From NCBI RefSeq assembly GCF_910592395.1, contig NC_088314.1:8618001-8682000 (forward strand): 64,000 bases of DNA, in the 5' to 3' direction. Each line of letters begins with the position of its first letter. Positions within the stretch are counted from its first letter, which is position 1. Source of the DNA: Lineus longissimus. Its lineage: Eukaryota; Nemertea; Pilidiophora; Heteronemertea; Lineidae. Position numbers and translations under genes: made by a program. Shown here in pieces: positions 25,801 through 32,337 of the stretch. The notes beneath the pieces are model-generated. The model had not been told where the DNA came from, searched no databases, and was given only the letters and a program-made list of their open reading frames with translations.

Positions 25801-28595
25801 AGTGCAGTGTAAACTGTTCACCAACTCAAGATTTGCTTTTGGAAATTTCGCAAGATGTAAAGACATAAAAGCCATTTTCTCCACGCAACAACCTTGTGCT
25901 GATCGAGGAGAGTAGTAAAACCATGCTTACCTACCATGATAGTGTCTGCCTCGGCGGTTCGGGTCGGACTACCATTGCAAAGTTGCAAATCTAACCCTCT
26001 AGCCCTGCCACACCTATCATGTCTTGATTATGTATTTGTACCTGAAATGGAATGCCGTAGGACGGTGAGAGAGTGTCACATAAGTACAGAAAGGTCTCTG
26101 GATTCGGCTGGGGATTGAATGTAAAGCGTATTGAGGCAGTAAAGTTGTATAATTTGCCCTTTCCCATCAGTTTCTGCCAGACTTAAAATGACACTGCTGC
26201 TTTCCTTCTTTTATATGGACATCCAAACGAAAGTCTTAGAACTAATCCCTGTAGCAATTGACATTGAAGTTGTCAATTGCATTTTGGTGAACTTTTTGAA
26301 GGTCCCTTTTCGTGGTACATATACAGTAGAACCTCTCTATTAAGGACATCCATGGGACTGAGAAGTGCTGCCCTTAATAGAGAGGTGTCCTGATGAGAGA
26401 GGTCAAATTCAGTGGAAACGCAACCTATTTGGGACAAAACTAGTGTCCTTATTAGAGACGTGTCCGCGAAGGGAGGTTCTACTGTAATTCTTCTTCATTG
26501 AATAATTGGCGATATCAAGTTTTACATGGGTTTACTAAAACTAAATGTCTTTGACAATACTATTTCTAACAGGAAGCCTGATAGCGAATGAGAGGTCTGA
26601 ATCAACATGTCTCAGGCGACTGGCTACAGCTTTCTGAAATATACCATGGGACGAGGAGAAAACAGAAGTGGTGCCATGGAATCCGAGAGCTGATAATCCA
26701 AAGAGACTGACAATATGAAAAAATGGCATGGCCGGTCCGGTCATCATCAGAAACGAGCGAATTATAAACTATGATGTTATTCGGTTGAGAAGCTGCTGAT
26801 GTTGTTACCGAAATATTTAAACGGTTGCAATGAAATAGACTTTTTTGTTGTTAAATTGCTTGAACTGGCGAATTTGCGACACGACTATGTTTTGAAGGAT
26901 GCAAAAAACGAATGCACAAATGCCAAATGCACTAACAAGTATTAGTTGTTAGGGTGTTAACCCGACAATACCAATATCAGTATTATTGCAATTTTCGTAT
27001 GTCATGTATGCTGTGATGATGTATACAGCGTAACTATTACAAATTATTTTCTAATCATTTTGAGAATATCTTTGTCAGCAATTCATATGTAGGTAGTGTC
27101 ATACACTTAGTGAAAGATGTAAAGATATTTTAATGTTTTCTCATCCACAGAATGCACAATGATGAAGGCAGAGTTATACAGTCTCCAATTTTTTTGTAGT
27201 GCAATTTAGTCTTGACAGTAACGTTGTATTATTGTACTTATTCGGTCCAAAACGCCGAAAGCAAAAATGAATGCAGTTTACCCGTCCTTCTCATGAACGA
27301 TTTTCTGAAGGGGTAATTCAAATTTTAACAAATTGAACAGTGATCGAGATTTTGGTACTAATTTTGATTCAGTATTTGTGATAATGAATGTTTTATATGC
27401 TATGTTATAGAGTATGTCAGAAAAAGCCATGTGATGCTAAACATGTATACTGGGTGTCTGAAAAAAACATTTTATACCTTTCGTTTGTATAACTCATAAT
27501 ACAAGGGAGCATCTCTATTAACCTCCCTAGTAAACATATTAGGGTGCTGAAGTGTTGAAAAATGAAAAATGACTATTGCGCCAAAATTAATAACACAGTT
27601 GTCATGGTTGTTGAGATCAAATAAACAAAAGGTATATATTGATATAAGCTTCATTTGATCGAAGTTTATTAAGTCTATGCTTGATGTTATTGGAGTTATT
27701 CGAATTAAGAAGTATACCAACATTTTCGTCTCCCCTCGTACATGTAATGATATTATAGACGTATAGTAGCTGCCTCACATCAGATACATTATTAGAAATA
27801 CATGTGATAATAAAGTTCATGTCGTTTTGCACGACTTATCTTCATTGTGTGAATTCATGTCGTTGGATGTTCACCGTTATTGGTTTATTTTCTACTTTAC
27901 CATCCCCCCGCCCACCCCCTCGGATTCCGCTTCCCGTCACTGTTGCCTGGAACTTCATTGACAATGAAATCTGCTTGATGCGTTGAATTTTGAAAGACTG
28001 GCTCTTTCTCAATATTAGGAGTGTCGTGACAAGAATATTCAGTCATTTTACTCTTAGAAATATAAGTAACGTGTTTAAGAATATTGTCTCCATCTGCAAG
28101 CAAGTCTGTTCCTGATGGATAACTTATTTTTACGTCAATGCTATATCAGATAAGACAATCGCCTCGGTTTTGGTTTACATTTTAGCTCGTCTCTCGCGGT
28201 TTTGGTGAGACAACCAATACCTCCTGTTCGGTATCACTTCTTTTAACCAAACAGGCACACGTGTAACCAGTATATGTGCACCAAAAACACAGCCTTGCAT
28301 TTAACGAATCGTCATCGTCATATGTTTCAGCAATTCTGTGAACCCAGCAGCAAGTGCAGATGGTAGTGAGCGGTATGATCGATCCGAAATGTCACATGGT
28401 CCGTCCACACAAGTGTTATCAGTCGATGAAAAGTCATCACCAATGCCTCCTGAGATGAAGGATTGCAAAAGTTCGGGGCAAACACTGCAGGTGATTCCGA
28501 CGACTCCCCATCCAGAGGAACATAATGGGTTGCCGAGAGTTGACGTCACAACTCCTGGGGGCCATATAGCCTTGCAGGAGATGAACGGTAAATAA
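1693..28595 (+). CDS. NIDO-AMOP-cadherin-like-EGF-TSP1 transmembrane protein, 31 exons, 5' incomplete
   Basis: This is the overall gene; exons are listed separately. Joining the 31 exons at GT/AG borders gives 1,778 codons with no frame break, then TAA at 28593-28595. Approximate residue order within this part: EGF 1-147, NIDO 148-390, AMOP region 390-610, cadherin-like 610-708, Cys-rich 709-789, fourteen EGF modules 789-1421, thrombospondin type 1 1422-1477, unassigned domain 1478-1652, membrane helix about 1659-1682, cytoplasmic tail to 1778. Known NIDO-AMOP proteins (Mucin-4, Mesh, SUSD2) are apical surface or junction proteins and usually have VWD after AMOP. None is seen here. A cell-surface adhesion or matrix-binding role is inferred from the domains. 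The N-terminus, including any signal peptide, lies upstream of the window. Confidence 0.88.
2609..2847 (+). repeat. Tandem repeat made of acceptor-like sequence
   Basis: Five copies of GTTGCTTATCA(A/G)G lie at 2621, 2676, 2732 (variant GTTGCTATCAGG), 2792 and 2836, spaced 55, 56, 60 and 44 bp. They sit in longer repeats with TTGGTATC upstream and ACATTTGAT downstream. The last copy is the real 3' splice site of the next exon, so the intron end has been tandemly duplicated. Confidence 0.7.
2848..3006 (+). CDS. Exon 2: calcium-binding EGF domain
   Basis: A 159-nt phase 1-1 exon that starts DIDECAQ, the calcium-binding EGF signature. The loop between cysteines 3 and 4 is longer than usual and carries two possible N-glycosylation sites (NVT, NTT). 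The acceptor is the last of five tandem copies of the same sequence. Confidence 0.88.
3277..3654 (+). mobile_element. TA-flanked MITE, family 1, copy 1
   Basis: A 378-bp element with about 25-bp terminal inverted repeats (left CAGGTCGTCCTCGTGAATA, right TATTCACGAGGACATCCCG) and TA on both sides, as in Tc1/mariner-type MITEs. It has no coding capacity. Related copies lie at 13339, 19420, 23783 and 62045. Confidence 0.82.
3789..3926 (+). CDS. Exon 3: calcium-binding EGF domain
   Basis: A 138-nt phase 1-1 exon beginning DINECQE with six cysteines. In the Asp/Asn hydroxylation motif [12 protein letters not shown] the aromatic residue is replaced by Ser. It is the last EGF module before the NIDO domain. 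Confidence 0.88.
4325..4446 (+). CDS. Exon 4: start of NIDO domain
   Basis: A 122-nt exon, phase 1 to 0, between TTTACAG and GTGAGT. It encodes a cysteine-free, beta-rich stretch ending [10 protein letters not shown], which leads into the next exon as NIDO N-termini do (FPFF-like turn before the first strands). The next supported exon is 3.2 kb downstream. Confidence 0.75.
5112..5245. repeat. Dispersed repeat, copy 1 (pair with 6668)
   Basis: About 134 bp nearly matches 6668-6803, with substitutions only. One frame stays open in both copies over about 40 codons (SRLPSLEF...NVPYRAKL). It sits in the exon 4-5 intron. It may be a fragment of a transposon or retrocopy; the source is not recognised. 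Confidence 0.65.
6668..6803. repeat. Dispersed repeat, copy 2 (pair with 5112)
   Basis: This is the second copy of the 134-bp repeat. It lies within a longer block (about 6504-6918) that stays open on both strands. Neither reading shows a domain I recognise, and the two copies diverge completely outside the shared block. Confidence 0.6.
6949..7012. repeat. Direct repeat partner of the 7330 hairpin arm
   Basis: About 60 bp from ACCCAAATACT to GCCATGCCTAG is repeated almost exactly at 7307-7369. In this copy the sequence does not continue into an inverted arm. The pair is separated by about 300 bp of unique sequence. Confidence 0.65.
7330..7393. repeat. Perfect 26-bp hairpin
   Basis: CTGTTGACTGTGCTTTAAGA and the next six bases (GAGACT) are followed by a 12-base loop and the exact reverse complement. 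The stem shows no mismatch. It is intronic, 286 bp before exon 5. Confidence 0.85.
7680..7880 (+). CDS. Exon 5: NIDO domain, part 2
   Basis: A 201-nt exon, phase 0-0, between TCTTCCAG and GTATGT. It contains the NIDO hallmark of a hydrophobic strand leading to P-(Y/F)-[21 protein letters not shown], corresponding to the consensus APFWADVDTR. An alternative in-frame acceptor at 7655 would add eight codons. Confidence 0.82.
8170..8442 (+). CDS. Exon 6: NIDO domain, part 3
   Basis: A 273-nt exon, phase 0-0. [12 protein letters not shown] continues the NIDO strand [24 protein letters not shown] matches the central VTWxxVGxF segment followed by the strand that normally reads NTFQ. It has one cysteine, at APCSSS. 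Confidence 0.84.
8769..8901 (+). CDS. Exon 7: end of NIDO domain
   Basis: A 133-nt exon, phase 0 to 1. [20 protein letters not shown] followed by [10 protein letters not shown] is the NIDO C-terminal signature (FQxVLxTDG...FxxFxYxDxxxxW). The following intron carries the 812-bp palindromic element. Confidence 0.85.
9394..10205. mobile_element. 812-bp palindromic foldback element, TTA duplication
   Basis: The ends are AGCCTGCAGCACACTAGCC and its reverse complement, flanked by TTA at 9391-9393 and 10206-10208. The arms of about 400 bp are inverted copies with small differences. Near the centre, 9797-9830 repeats the terminal sequence, so a second end lies inside. TTA duplication suits the PIF/Harbinger superfamily. 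There is no transposase, so it is a non-autonomous element. Confidence 0.85.
10308..10967 (+). CDS. Exon 8: AMOP domain
   Basis: A 660-nt exon, phase 1-1, the largest of the gene. After a linker it shows AMOP landmarks in order: [32 protein letters not shown], then FDFCCSS and a final [17 protein letters not shown] and QCCY are the core of AMOP, as in Mucin-4, SUSD2 and Mesh. In those proteins the RPxxxC segment runs into a VWD domain; here the next exon is cadherin-like. Confidence 0.87.
11476..11771 (+). CDS. Exon 9: cadherin-like (dystroglycan-type) domain
   Basis: A 296-nt exon, phase 1 to 0. NSPPRFTS starts the domain, and [20 protein letters not shown] followed by [13 protein letters not shown] is the calcium-site and strand pattern of dystroglycan-type cadherin-like repeats. 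It ends TFCSCQS, joining directly to the Cys-rich exon 10. It takes the position usually held by VWD. Confidence 0.8.
11831..12070. repeat. Cluster of CTGTTTGG/CCAAACAG hairpins
   Basis: Motifs CTGTTTGG, TTGCCAAACAG and AAGCC(G)GGCTTGCCAA recur on both strands at least eight times. They form several short hairpins, such as CTGTTTGGAGAGCCGCTTGC followed by CAAACAG. No terminal repeat or target duplication could be defined, so the block may be the core of a dispersed repeat. Confidence 0.55.
12435..12675 (+). CDS. Exon 10: Cys-rich module, not assigned
   Basis: A 241-nt exon, phase 0 to 1, with about twelve cysteines in CxC, CxxC and C(7)C spacing ([23 protein letters not shown]). It could be one and a half degenerate EGF modules. 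I do not recognise it as a named domain. It joins the cadherin-like domain to the EGF run. Confidence 0.75.
12989..13123 (+). CDS. Exon 11: degenerate EGF domain
   Basis: A 135-nt phase 1-1 exon with five cysteines; the third EGF cysteine appears to be missing ([16 protein letters not shown], then YRCRC). Exon size, phase and position still mark it as an EGF module. Confidence 0.7.
13339..13678 (+). mobile_element. MITE family 1, copy 2 (internally deleted)
   Basis: It has the same ends as the 3277 copy. About 40 bp is missing before the AAGGCCTACTTAGTCC block, giving 340 bp. The left TA is intact; the right flank reads TT, probably mutated. Confidence 0.8.
13919..14074 (+). CDS. Exon 12: calcium-binding EGF domain
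   Basis: A 156-nt phase 1-1 exon that starts [12 protein letters not shown] and ends CACKPGF...KKC. The loop before cysteine 5 is long. Acceptor CTTGCAG, donor GTACGT. Confidence 0.86.
14366..14382 (+). repeat. 17-base poly-G tract
   Basis: An uninterrupted run of about 17 G on the + strand of an intron. A short (GTAA) tandem at about 14301-14316 lies just upstream. Such a run can form a G-quadruplex in the pre-mRNA and is prone to length polymorphism or sequencing error. Confidence 0.8.
14737..14865 (+). CDS. Exon 13: calcium-binding EGF domain
   Basis: A 129-nt phase 1-1 exon with DIDECTK at the start and [12 protein letters not shown], an intact Asp/Asn hydroxylation consensus. This is textbook calcium-binding EGF spacing. 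Confidence 0.9.
15530..15673 (+). CDS. Exon 14: EGF-like domain
   Basis: A 144-nt phase 1-1 exon. [14 protein letters not shown], then GTYSCRC, give six cysteines in the compact complement/thrombomodulin-like EGF pattern with no calcium motif at the start. Confidence 0.83.
15897..16052 (+). CDS. Exon 15: EGF-like domain
   Basis: A 156-nt phase 1-1 exon. [15 protein letters not shown], then ISCRCPRGF and a final TYTCS, give six cysteines of EGF type without the DxDEC start. An antisense tRNA gene lies in the intron that follows. Confidence 0.82.
16487..16559 (-). tRNA. tRNA-Arg (anticodon CCT)
   Basis: On the minus strand the 73 nt fold completely: acceptor GCCACCG/CGGTGGT, D arm GCC/GGC, anticodon stem TCGGC/GCCGA with loop CTCCTAA (anticodon CCT, codon AGG), T arm GCGGG-TTCGAGT-CCCGC. 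Downstream T runs (TTTTT, then TTTTTTT) can stop RNA polymerase III. There is no intron. It lies antisense in the intron between EGF exons 15 and 16. Confidence 0.93.
17013..17138 (+). CDS. Exon 16: calcium-binding EGF domain
   Basis: A 126-nt phase 1-1 exon. It starts [10 protein letters not shown] (Met in place of the usual Ile) and has [12 protein letters not shown], an intact hydroxylation motif. Confidence 0.88.
17600..17722 (+). CDS. Exon 17: calcium-binding EGF domain
   Basis: A 123-nt phase 1-1 exon with [12 protein letters not shown] and [12 protein letters not shown]. The frame of an upstream open stretch crosses the acceptor, but TTTTTCTTCAG marks the exon start. Confidence 0.9.
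18101..18229 (+). CDS. Exon 18: calcium-binding EGF domain
   Basis: A 129-nt phase 1-1 exon with DINECISDW at the start, [12 protein letters not shown], and GFDGNGLLC at the end, close to the fibrillin/matrilin consensus. Confidence 0.9.
18368..18499 (+). CDS. Exon 19: EGF-like domain
   Basis: A 132-nt phase 1-1 exon. [18 protein letters not shown], then [16 protein letters not shown], form a six-cysteine EGF without the acidic calcium motif. Only 138 bp of intron separates it from exon 18. Confidence 0.86.
18927..19052 (+). CDS. Exon 20: calcium-binding EGF domain
   Basis: A 126-nt phase 1-1 exon with [24 protein letters not shown] and GYTGNGVIC. All six cysteines and the hydroxylation motif are present. 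Confidence 0.9.
19221..19379 (+). CDS. Exon 21: calcium-binding EGF domain
   Basis: A 159-nt phase 1-1 exon. It starts [12 protein letters not shown], has a long loop between cysteines 2 and 3, then [12 protein letters not shown]. The following intron has a reversed copy of MITE family 1 starting 41 bp after the donor. Confidence 0.89.
19420..19774 (-). mobile_element. MITE family 1, copy 3 (reverse)
   Basis: Reverse orientation relative to the 3277 copy. About 13 bp inside the CGGGATGTCCTC end is deleted. The other end reads GAGTTACAGTAACTG and belongs with the 23783 copy, defining a sub-family. TA flanks both ends. Confidence 0.82.
20165..20287 (+). CDS. Exon 22: calcium-binding EGF domain
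   Basis: A 123-nt phase 1-1 exon with [16 protein letters not shown] and [12 protein letters not shown], compact spacing like LDL-receptor or fibulin EGF modules. Confidence 0.9.
20761..20880 (+). CDS. Exon 23: EGF-like domain
   Basis: A 120-nt phase 1-1 exon. [13 protein letters not shown], then [18 protein letters not shown], form a compact six-cysteine EGF of the complement C1r / LDL-receptor type without the calcium motif. Confidence 0.87.
21045..21182 (+). CDS. Exon 24: calcium-binding EGF domain
   Basis: A 138-nt phase 1-1 exon with DIDECVEFQ and [12 protein letters not shown]. It is the last EGF module; the next exon changes domain type. Confidence 0.89.
21680..21847 (+). CDS. Exon 25: thrombospondin type 1 repeat
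   Basis: A 168-nt phase 1-1 exon. [20 protein letters not shown], then a cysteine-bounded [10 protein letters not shown] and KPCQNTC, give the six cysteines and WxxWxxW of a TSR. The three Trp are a C-mannosylation pattern and CSGGC fits the CSVTC position. Confidence 0.92.
22000..22067 (+). CDS. Exon 26: juxtamembrane domain, part 1
   Basis: A 68-nt exon, phase 1 to 0 (ATTCCAG / GTAAGC), encoding [18 protein letters not shown] and a few more residues. By itself it has no signature. It is accepted because the splice sites are good and the phases on both sides fit. Confidence 0.7.
22400..22503 (+). CDS. Exon 27: juxtamembrane domain, part 2
   Basis: A 104-nt exon, phase 0 to 2. [20 protein letters not shown] followed by CDTDVATGC is probably helical with four cysteines. 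It belongs to the unassigned domain between TSP1 and the membrane. Confidence 0.75.
23059..23268 (+). CDS. Exon 28: juxtamembrane domain, part 3
   Basis: A 210-nt exon, phase 2 to 2. [20 protein letters not shown], then [11 protein letters not shown], suggest beta strands followed by a Ser-rich loop and an acidic helix. The outline recalls a SEA-like fold, but I see no GSVVV cleavage site, so the assignment is open. Confidence 0.77.
23783..24163 (+). mobile_element. MITE family 1, copy 4
   Basis: A 381-bp element flanked by TA, lying between exons 28 and 29. The left end reads CAGTTGCTGTAACTCG, as in copy 3; the right end is the usual CGAGCACATCCCG. Most complete of the intronic copies apart from 3277. 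Confidence 0.83.
24239..24383 (+). CDS. Exon 29: juxtamembrane domain end and Thr/Pro linker
   Basis: A 145-nt exon, phase 2 to 0. [20 protein letters not shown] is amphipathic; a Thr/Pro-rich stalk ([18 protein letters not shown]) follows and may be O-glycosylated. I chose the donor GAT/GTAGGT because it alone gives phase 0 into the next exon. Confidence 0.75.
24750..24865 (+). CDS. Exon 30: transmembrane helix
   Basis: A 116-nt exon, phase 0 to 2. About 24 hydrophobic residues ([20 protein letters not shown]) are followed by [11 protein letters not shown], a basic/Cys stop-transfer with possible palmitoylation cysteines. It contains a GxxxG-like GAAVGG motif. This makes the protein type I. 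Confidence 0.88.
24866..28330 (+). other. Last intron, 3.5 kb
   Basis: I find no further exon. Phase 2 on both sides lets exons 30 and 31 join directly. The only structured element I see is a small MITE at 26324-26484. Confidence 0.6.
26324..26484. mobile_element. MITE family 2, copy 1
   Basis: A 161-bp element with TA on each side. Ends CAGTAGAACCTCTCTATTAA and its imperfect inverse, ending GGAGGTTCTACTG. The internal phrase CTTAATAGAGAGGTGTCCT is repeated in inverse. Related to the copy at 49313. Confidence 0.78.
28331..28595 (+). CDS. Exon 31: cytoplasmic tail and stop
   Basis: The exon is read from phase 2 to TAA at 28593-28595, giving 87 residues rich in Ser, Pro and Glu with no cysteine pairs. 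I see no ITAM, NPxY or PDZ-ligand end (the C-terminus is LQEMNGK). It could be phosphorylated, but no specific motif is convincing. Confidence 0.83.
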
Positions 28596-29765
28596 GAACT
28601 GACAAAAAATGTCAGTCGCGTTGTTTTGTCGGATAGAGTACGTGTGAAAGTATCGAAAACGTGAGTGAAGAACGCCCGTACGTTAACCTTGCTCAGTAAA
28701 GTCAGAGTCTTTCAAAGACTGGTAAAGTGAAAGAACTTATACTGAGCGGAACCTTTGTTTTGATTACGATTCTAAGGAACGGCCGGGAGGGAGCTGTTGG
28801 CAGACGAAAACTGCCAGAAAGATGTAGAGGATGTAAAGGGCGATATTATTTTCGTATGCACAGAAATGTTCGAAAATGCCTTAAGGTAGTAGACTTTTGA
28901 ATAAGAACAAAACCATAACATTTATGGAACTGGCGTTGTCTTGGAAATCTGTTTTGGTGATTCCGTCCTAGGTATGGAGGTTGAGATCAGGGACATATCA
29001 CGGATCCTTATACGTGTACGGATAGAATTGTACAATAATTTCGTCCTCTTTCTACGGAGTTTTATCCGCATTACGTAAACTTGCTGCTTTCAACTTCTCC
29101 CTATTAAAACGCTGGCGCACCAGCATGTGATAATATAGACCAATACGTTCCACACACTTGTTGTCAAAAGCCGTCCATTCAGATTCAAATCTGTTACTCT
29201 TATGAAAATATAGCACTATCTCATCGAGTTTTTTTCCCATTGGATAAAGCCTTGTTGTTGAGGAAAATAGAACACAATAGTTACATGTACGTAACAATTC
29301 GTCGCAAGCTAAAACAGCGTTTACGAGAGCTTTGGGCGAGTCGTAGTGGCACTGGTAGAGCTTGCGAAAGGTTACTCTCTTTGACCTTACTCACTATCAG
29401 ATTGGTTTCTTGGTTTCAATTCTTTCTCGGATCAAAATCGGAACCATTATATCATCAGTTCAGTTTGTGTCTTCCTCAAAATCCCTTCAAGTTGAATAGT
29501 CAAATATTAACACGCTCTTCCTGTCAGAACTGTTATGCATAAATAATACTTGTTCGTGTATGTCTGTCTATAATGTCAATAAAGATTTTATACGTGTTGT
29601 TAAGTGTGTTTTTTGTAAAATGATCCGTGTATAGTTTTCAAGGGGAAATGCAACATTCAGGCTATCACATGAACAGTTTCTCTAATTGAACAGTGAAGAA
29701 AAAATCGGCACATACTTGAATATAAAGTTGTTGGAGAATTTGAAAAATAGTGGAATCTTCCGGAT
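28596..29765. other. 3' flank of the EGF gene
   Basis: Likely 3' UTR and intergenic DNA. The clearest AATAAA on the + strand is at 29578-29583, about 1 kb after the stop. No coding frame with a recognisable domain is present. Confidence 0.45.
29578..29583 (+). promoter_or_regulatory. Possible polyadenylation signal
   Basis: AATAAA followed within 30 bases by a GT-rich stretch (GTGTTGTTAAGTGTG). It would give the EGF gene a 3' UTR of about 1 kb. Position and sequence are the only evidence. Confidence 0.35.
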
Positions 29766-30690
29766 ATTCGTTGCAAAACCTCGAATTTTGCTAGTCTACT
29801 ATGGCAAGCCAAAGCGGAATTTATTCAAGACCGTGGAATTACTATTCAAGAAGTTAAATATATGTTCAAGACCAAAATATGTTCAATCCTGAATCAAATA
29901 TTGTCAACCTTGAATCAAATATTGTCAACCTTGAATCAAATATTGTCAACCTTGAACAAAATATATTCAACCTTGAACAAAATATATTCAACCTTGAACA
30001 AAATATATTCAAGACTCACGTGACCATATTCAAGACGCACGTGACCACAAAAATTGATGACGTAGTTGCTCATGTTTTGATGCTTTACGGACTTTCCCGA
30101 ACCCGCGTCCGGACTTTCCCGAACCCATGGTACTTGTGTTGCGTTTCGGAGCTCGAATTGTTCGCACGAGGTTTTGACACATGGTTGTACACGTACCTAG
30201 CCGCCTACACCTGACATGTACTGTAATCCTACACATCATGACATGGATGCCGAGTGAATGTCAGAGTCGATACATGTTTCACAGACATATCAGGCAAATT
30301 ATAGGTTCAAAATGCGCAATGCCTGTCGTGAAACAGAACGCATCGGAAGTACCACAGATTCTACGCTCTACGTCATCAATTTTGTGGTCACGTGCGTCTT
30401 GAATATGGTCACGTGAGTCTTGAATATATTTTGTTCAAGGTTGAATATATTTTGTTCAAGGTTGGACATATTTTATTCAAGGTTGAACATATTTTATTCA
30501 AGGTTGAACATATTTTATTCAAGGTTGAAAACATTTGATTCAAGGTTGAACATATTTTAGTCTTGAACATATATTTCCTTCTTGAACTTATATTTAACTT
30601 CTTGAATGGTAATTCTAAAGTCTTGAATAAATTCCGCTTTGGCTTGCCATAGTCTACAGAGACACTCCAAAGTCGTGCAACGAACATCTC
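29766..30690. repeat. Long inverted repeat with tandem repeats in its arms
   Basis: Left arm about 29766-30063, right arm about 30366-30690, spacer about 300 bp. Both arms run CTATGGCAAGCCAAAGCGGA, then several 22-bp units of the type TTGAACAAAATATATTCAAC, then CACGTGACC blocks and TGATGACGTA at the inner end. The two arms differ in unit number and sequence. The layout is that of a foldback transposon; no target duplication could be defined. Confidence 0.8.
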
Positions 30691-32337
30691 GCTGCGATAT
30701 TTTGTTTCACTTCTCTCCCAAGAAAATCGCCCCTCTTGGTGAGTGTTCGCAATGTTTTCGCAATGCTCCAGAAATGCAAAGAAAACAAATAAAAAATCAG
30801 GTGGATGCATATCTCATTGTTCAATTCTGCCCCGTCATCAGAAGATCGAACAATTGGATAGGTAATCACGTTGGCGTTTCGGTTATTTTTGCCAAAAAAT
30901 CCCTGTAGCAATGCCCCGAATTCTCCAACGAATGGATATGCACACCCATAGTTATTCATTTTACTATCATATAAATGCACAAAGTGCGTTTTGCTATTAT
31001 ATATACGAAGTTTCGTGTGTCATGAAATACTAGTCGCCGTTATTATCACAGTCATGATCATAATCTCTACAATTATCACTCAAAGTGCCAGAGGATCAAG
31101 CCAGATTGATTGCAGCAATTACGGGTTACAGTATCATGTTAACGGATTTGGTTGCGGTTATATAAATGATAGGTACTTACTAAATCTGGATCAGTCCTTC
31201 GTCGATATGATTATAGAGTATAACGTTGGTTACTCAAAGACATGATCCAGTTGGAAGGGCATTTCATTTACAGGATAACACCACCGATTGTAAGGATCAA
31301 GGTGCATTTTTCGAGATTCAACCCTAGGATTGTCGTCGCTTTTACGAGGCTAAGTGTTGTTGTGACAACAAGCAAGGCAAAGTACTTTGTGTTCACGACA
31401 AAAACGATGATGAACGAGATTTGTACGAGGTTCCCCCTCTGATTGTAGGTCAATTCGGTGGCACACGATTTTTAACCCGAATTCTGGAAACAGCAGCTGA
31501 TGTATGTGGACCGTACCTTGATTAGAAGCGCATAATAGAGCAACACTTATTCTGCCTGCTTTGCGAGATTACGTTCAACAAACTGATCCATTGCACCAGG
31601 CCTCGCAACTGCAGCGAGATTTGCATGACTAACAGTCTGGAAGGAGATGTATTTTTACACCTGTCCAGTCAGTTTGGTATGAATATCGAAACGAAGAAGG
31701 GCAAGTCAACCGAGTTAACAATGAATAAGTCCCTCCACAGGCAGAATCATTTCAAAAATCATATCTAAAGTTGGAAATTATCAAGCTAATGAGTAAGCCA
31801 CATACCATGGCATGGCTTTCCATATACAATCTTAAAGCTTTCCATACTTGGTACTTGGTTTGTACTAGTATGGACATCTACACTTTGATAATCACATGGC
31901 AATGATAATTCAAAATGACGAATGCCATGTATATGGATTGTATTTAAAGAATGTTAGATATCGAAATCCATCCCCTTCCAGACTGATGAAAGACGGGAAT
32001 TCACCACTTGGATTTGTGCTACGATGCCGCTGCAATAAGGTGAGGTCAGTCCTTTTTTGGTCACCAACAGTCGCCCGGGGACCGCTTGCACTGGTGAATG
32101 ATATCGTAATCTGCATAGCTGCTGCTAACGGTATACCCGGTAAAACCATTAGCTGCAAAACAAGAATCATATCGCATCATCCCTATCTGAAGCCCACCGT
32201 ACCCAGTCTCAAGCCAAATCAACAATATGGTGGGTCCCCGCTTTTCTTACAGGTACTGTACGTATATGTCGTATTTCACAGTTCCTCTAATCGGACCTTG
32301 GATACCGACACGGTGCTGATATTCGAAACAAATAAAG
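30691..32337. other. Intergenic, no supported gene
   Basis: Several open frames of 60-150 codons occur on both strands (for example 31896-32345 +). They overlap one another, lack domains and show no coding signal I can defend. The stretch before 32338 probably holds the promoter of the GPCR gene. Confidence 0.45.

Noticed and set aside
30991-31245. Hydrophobic + strand frame as a membrane exon of the FN3 gene
   Set aside because: It lies on the wrong strand and has no acceptor at a suitable phase.
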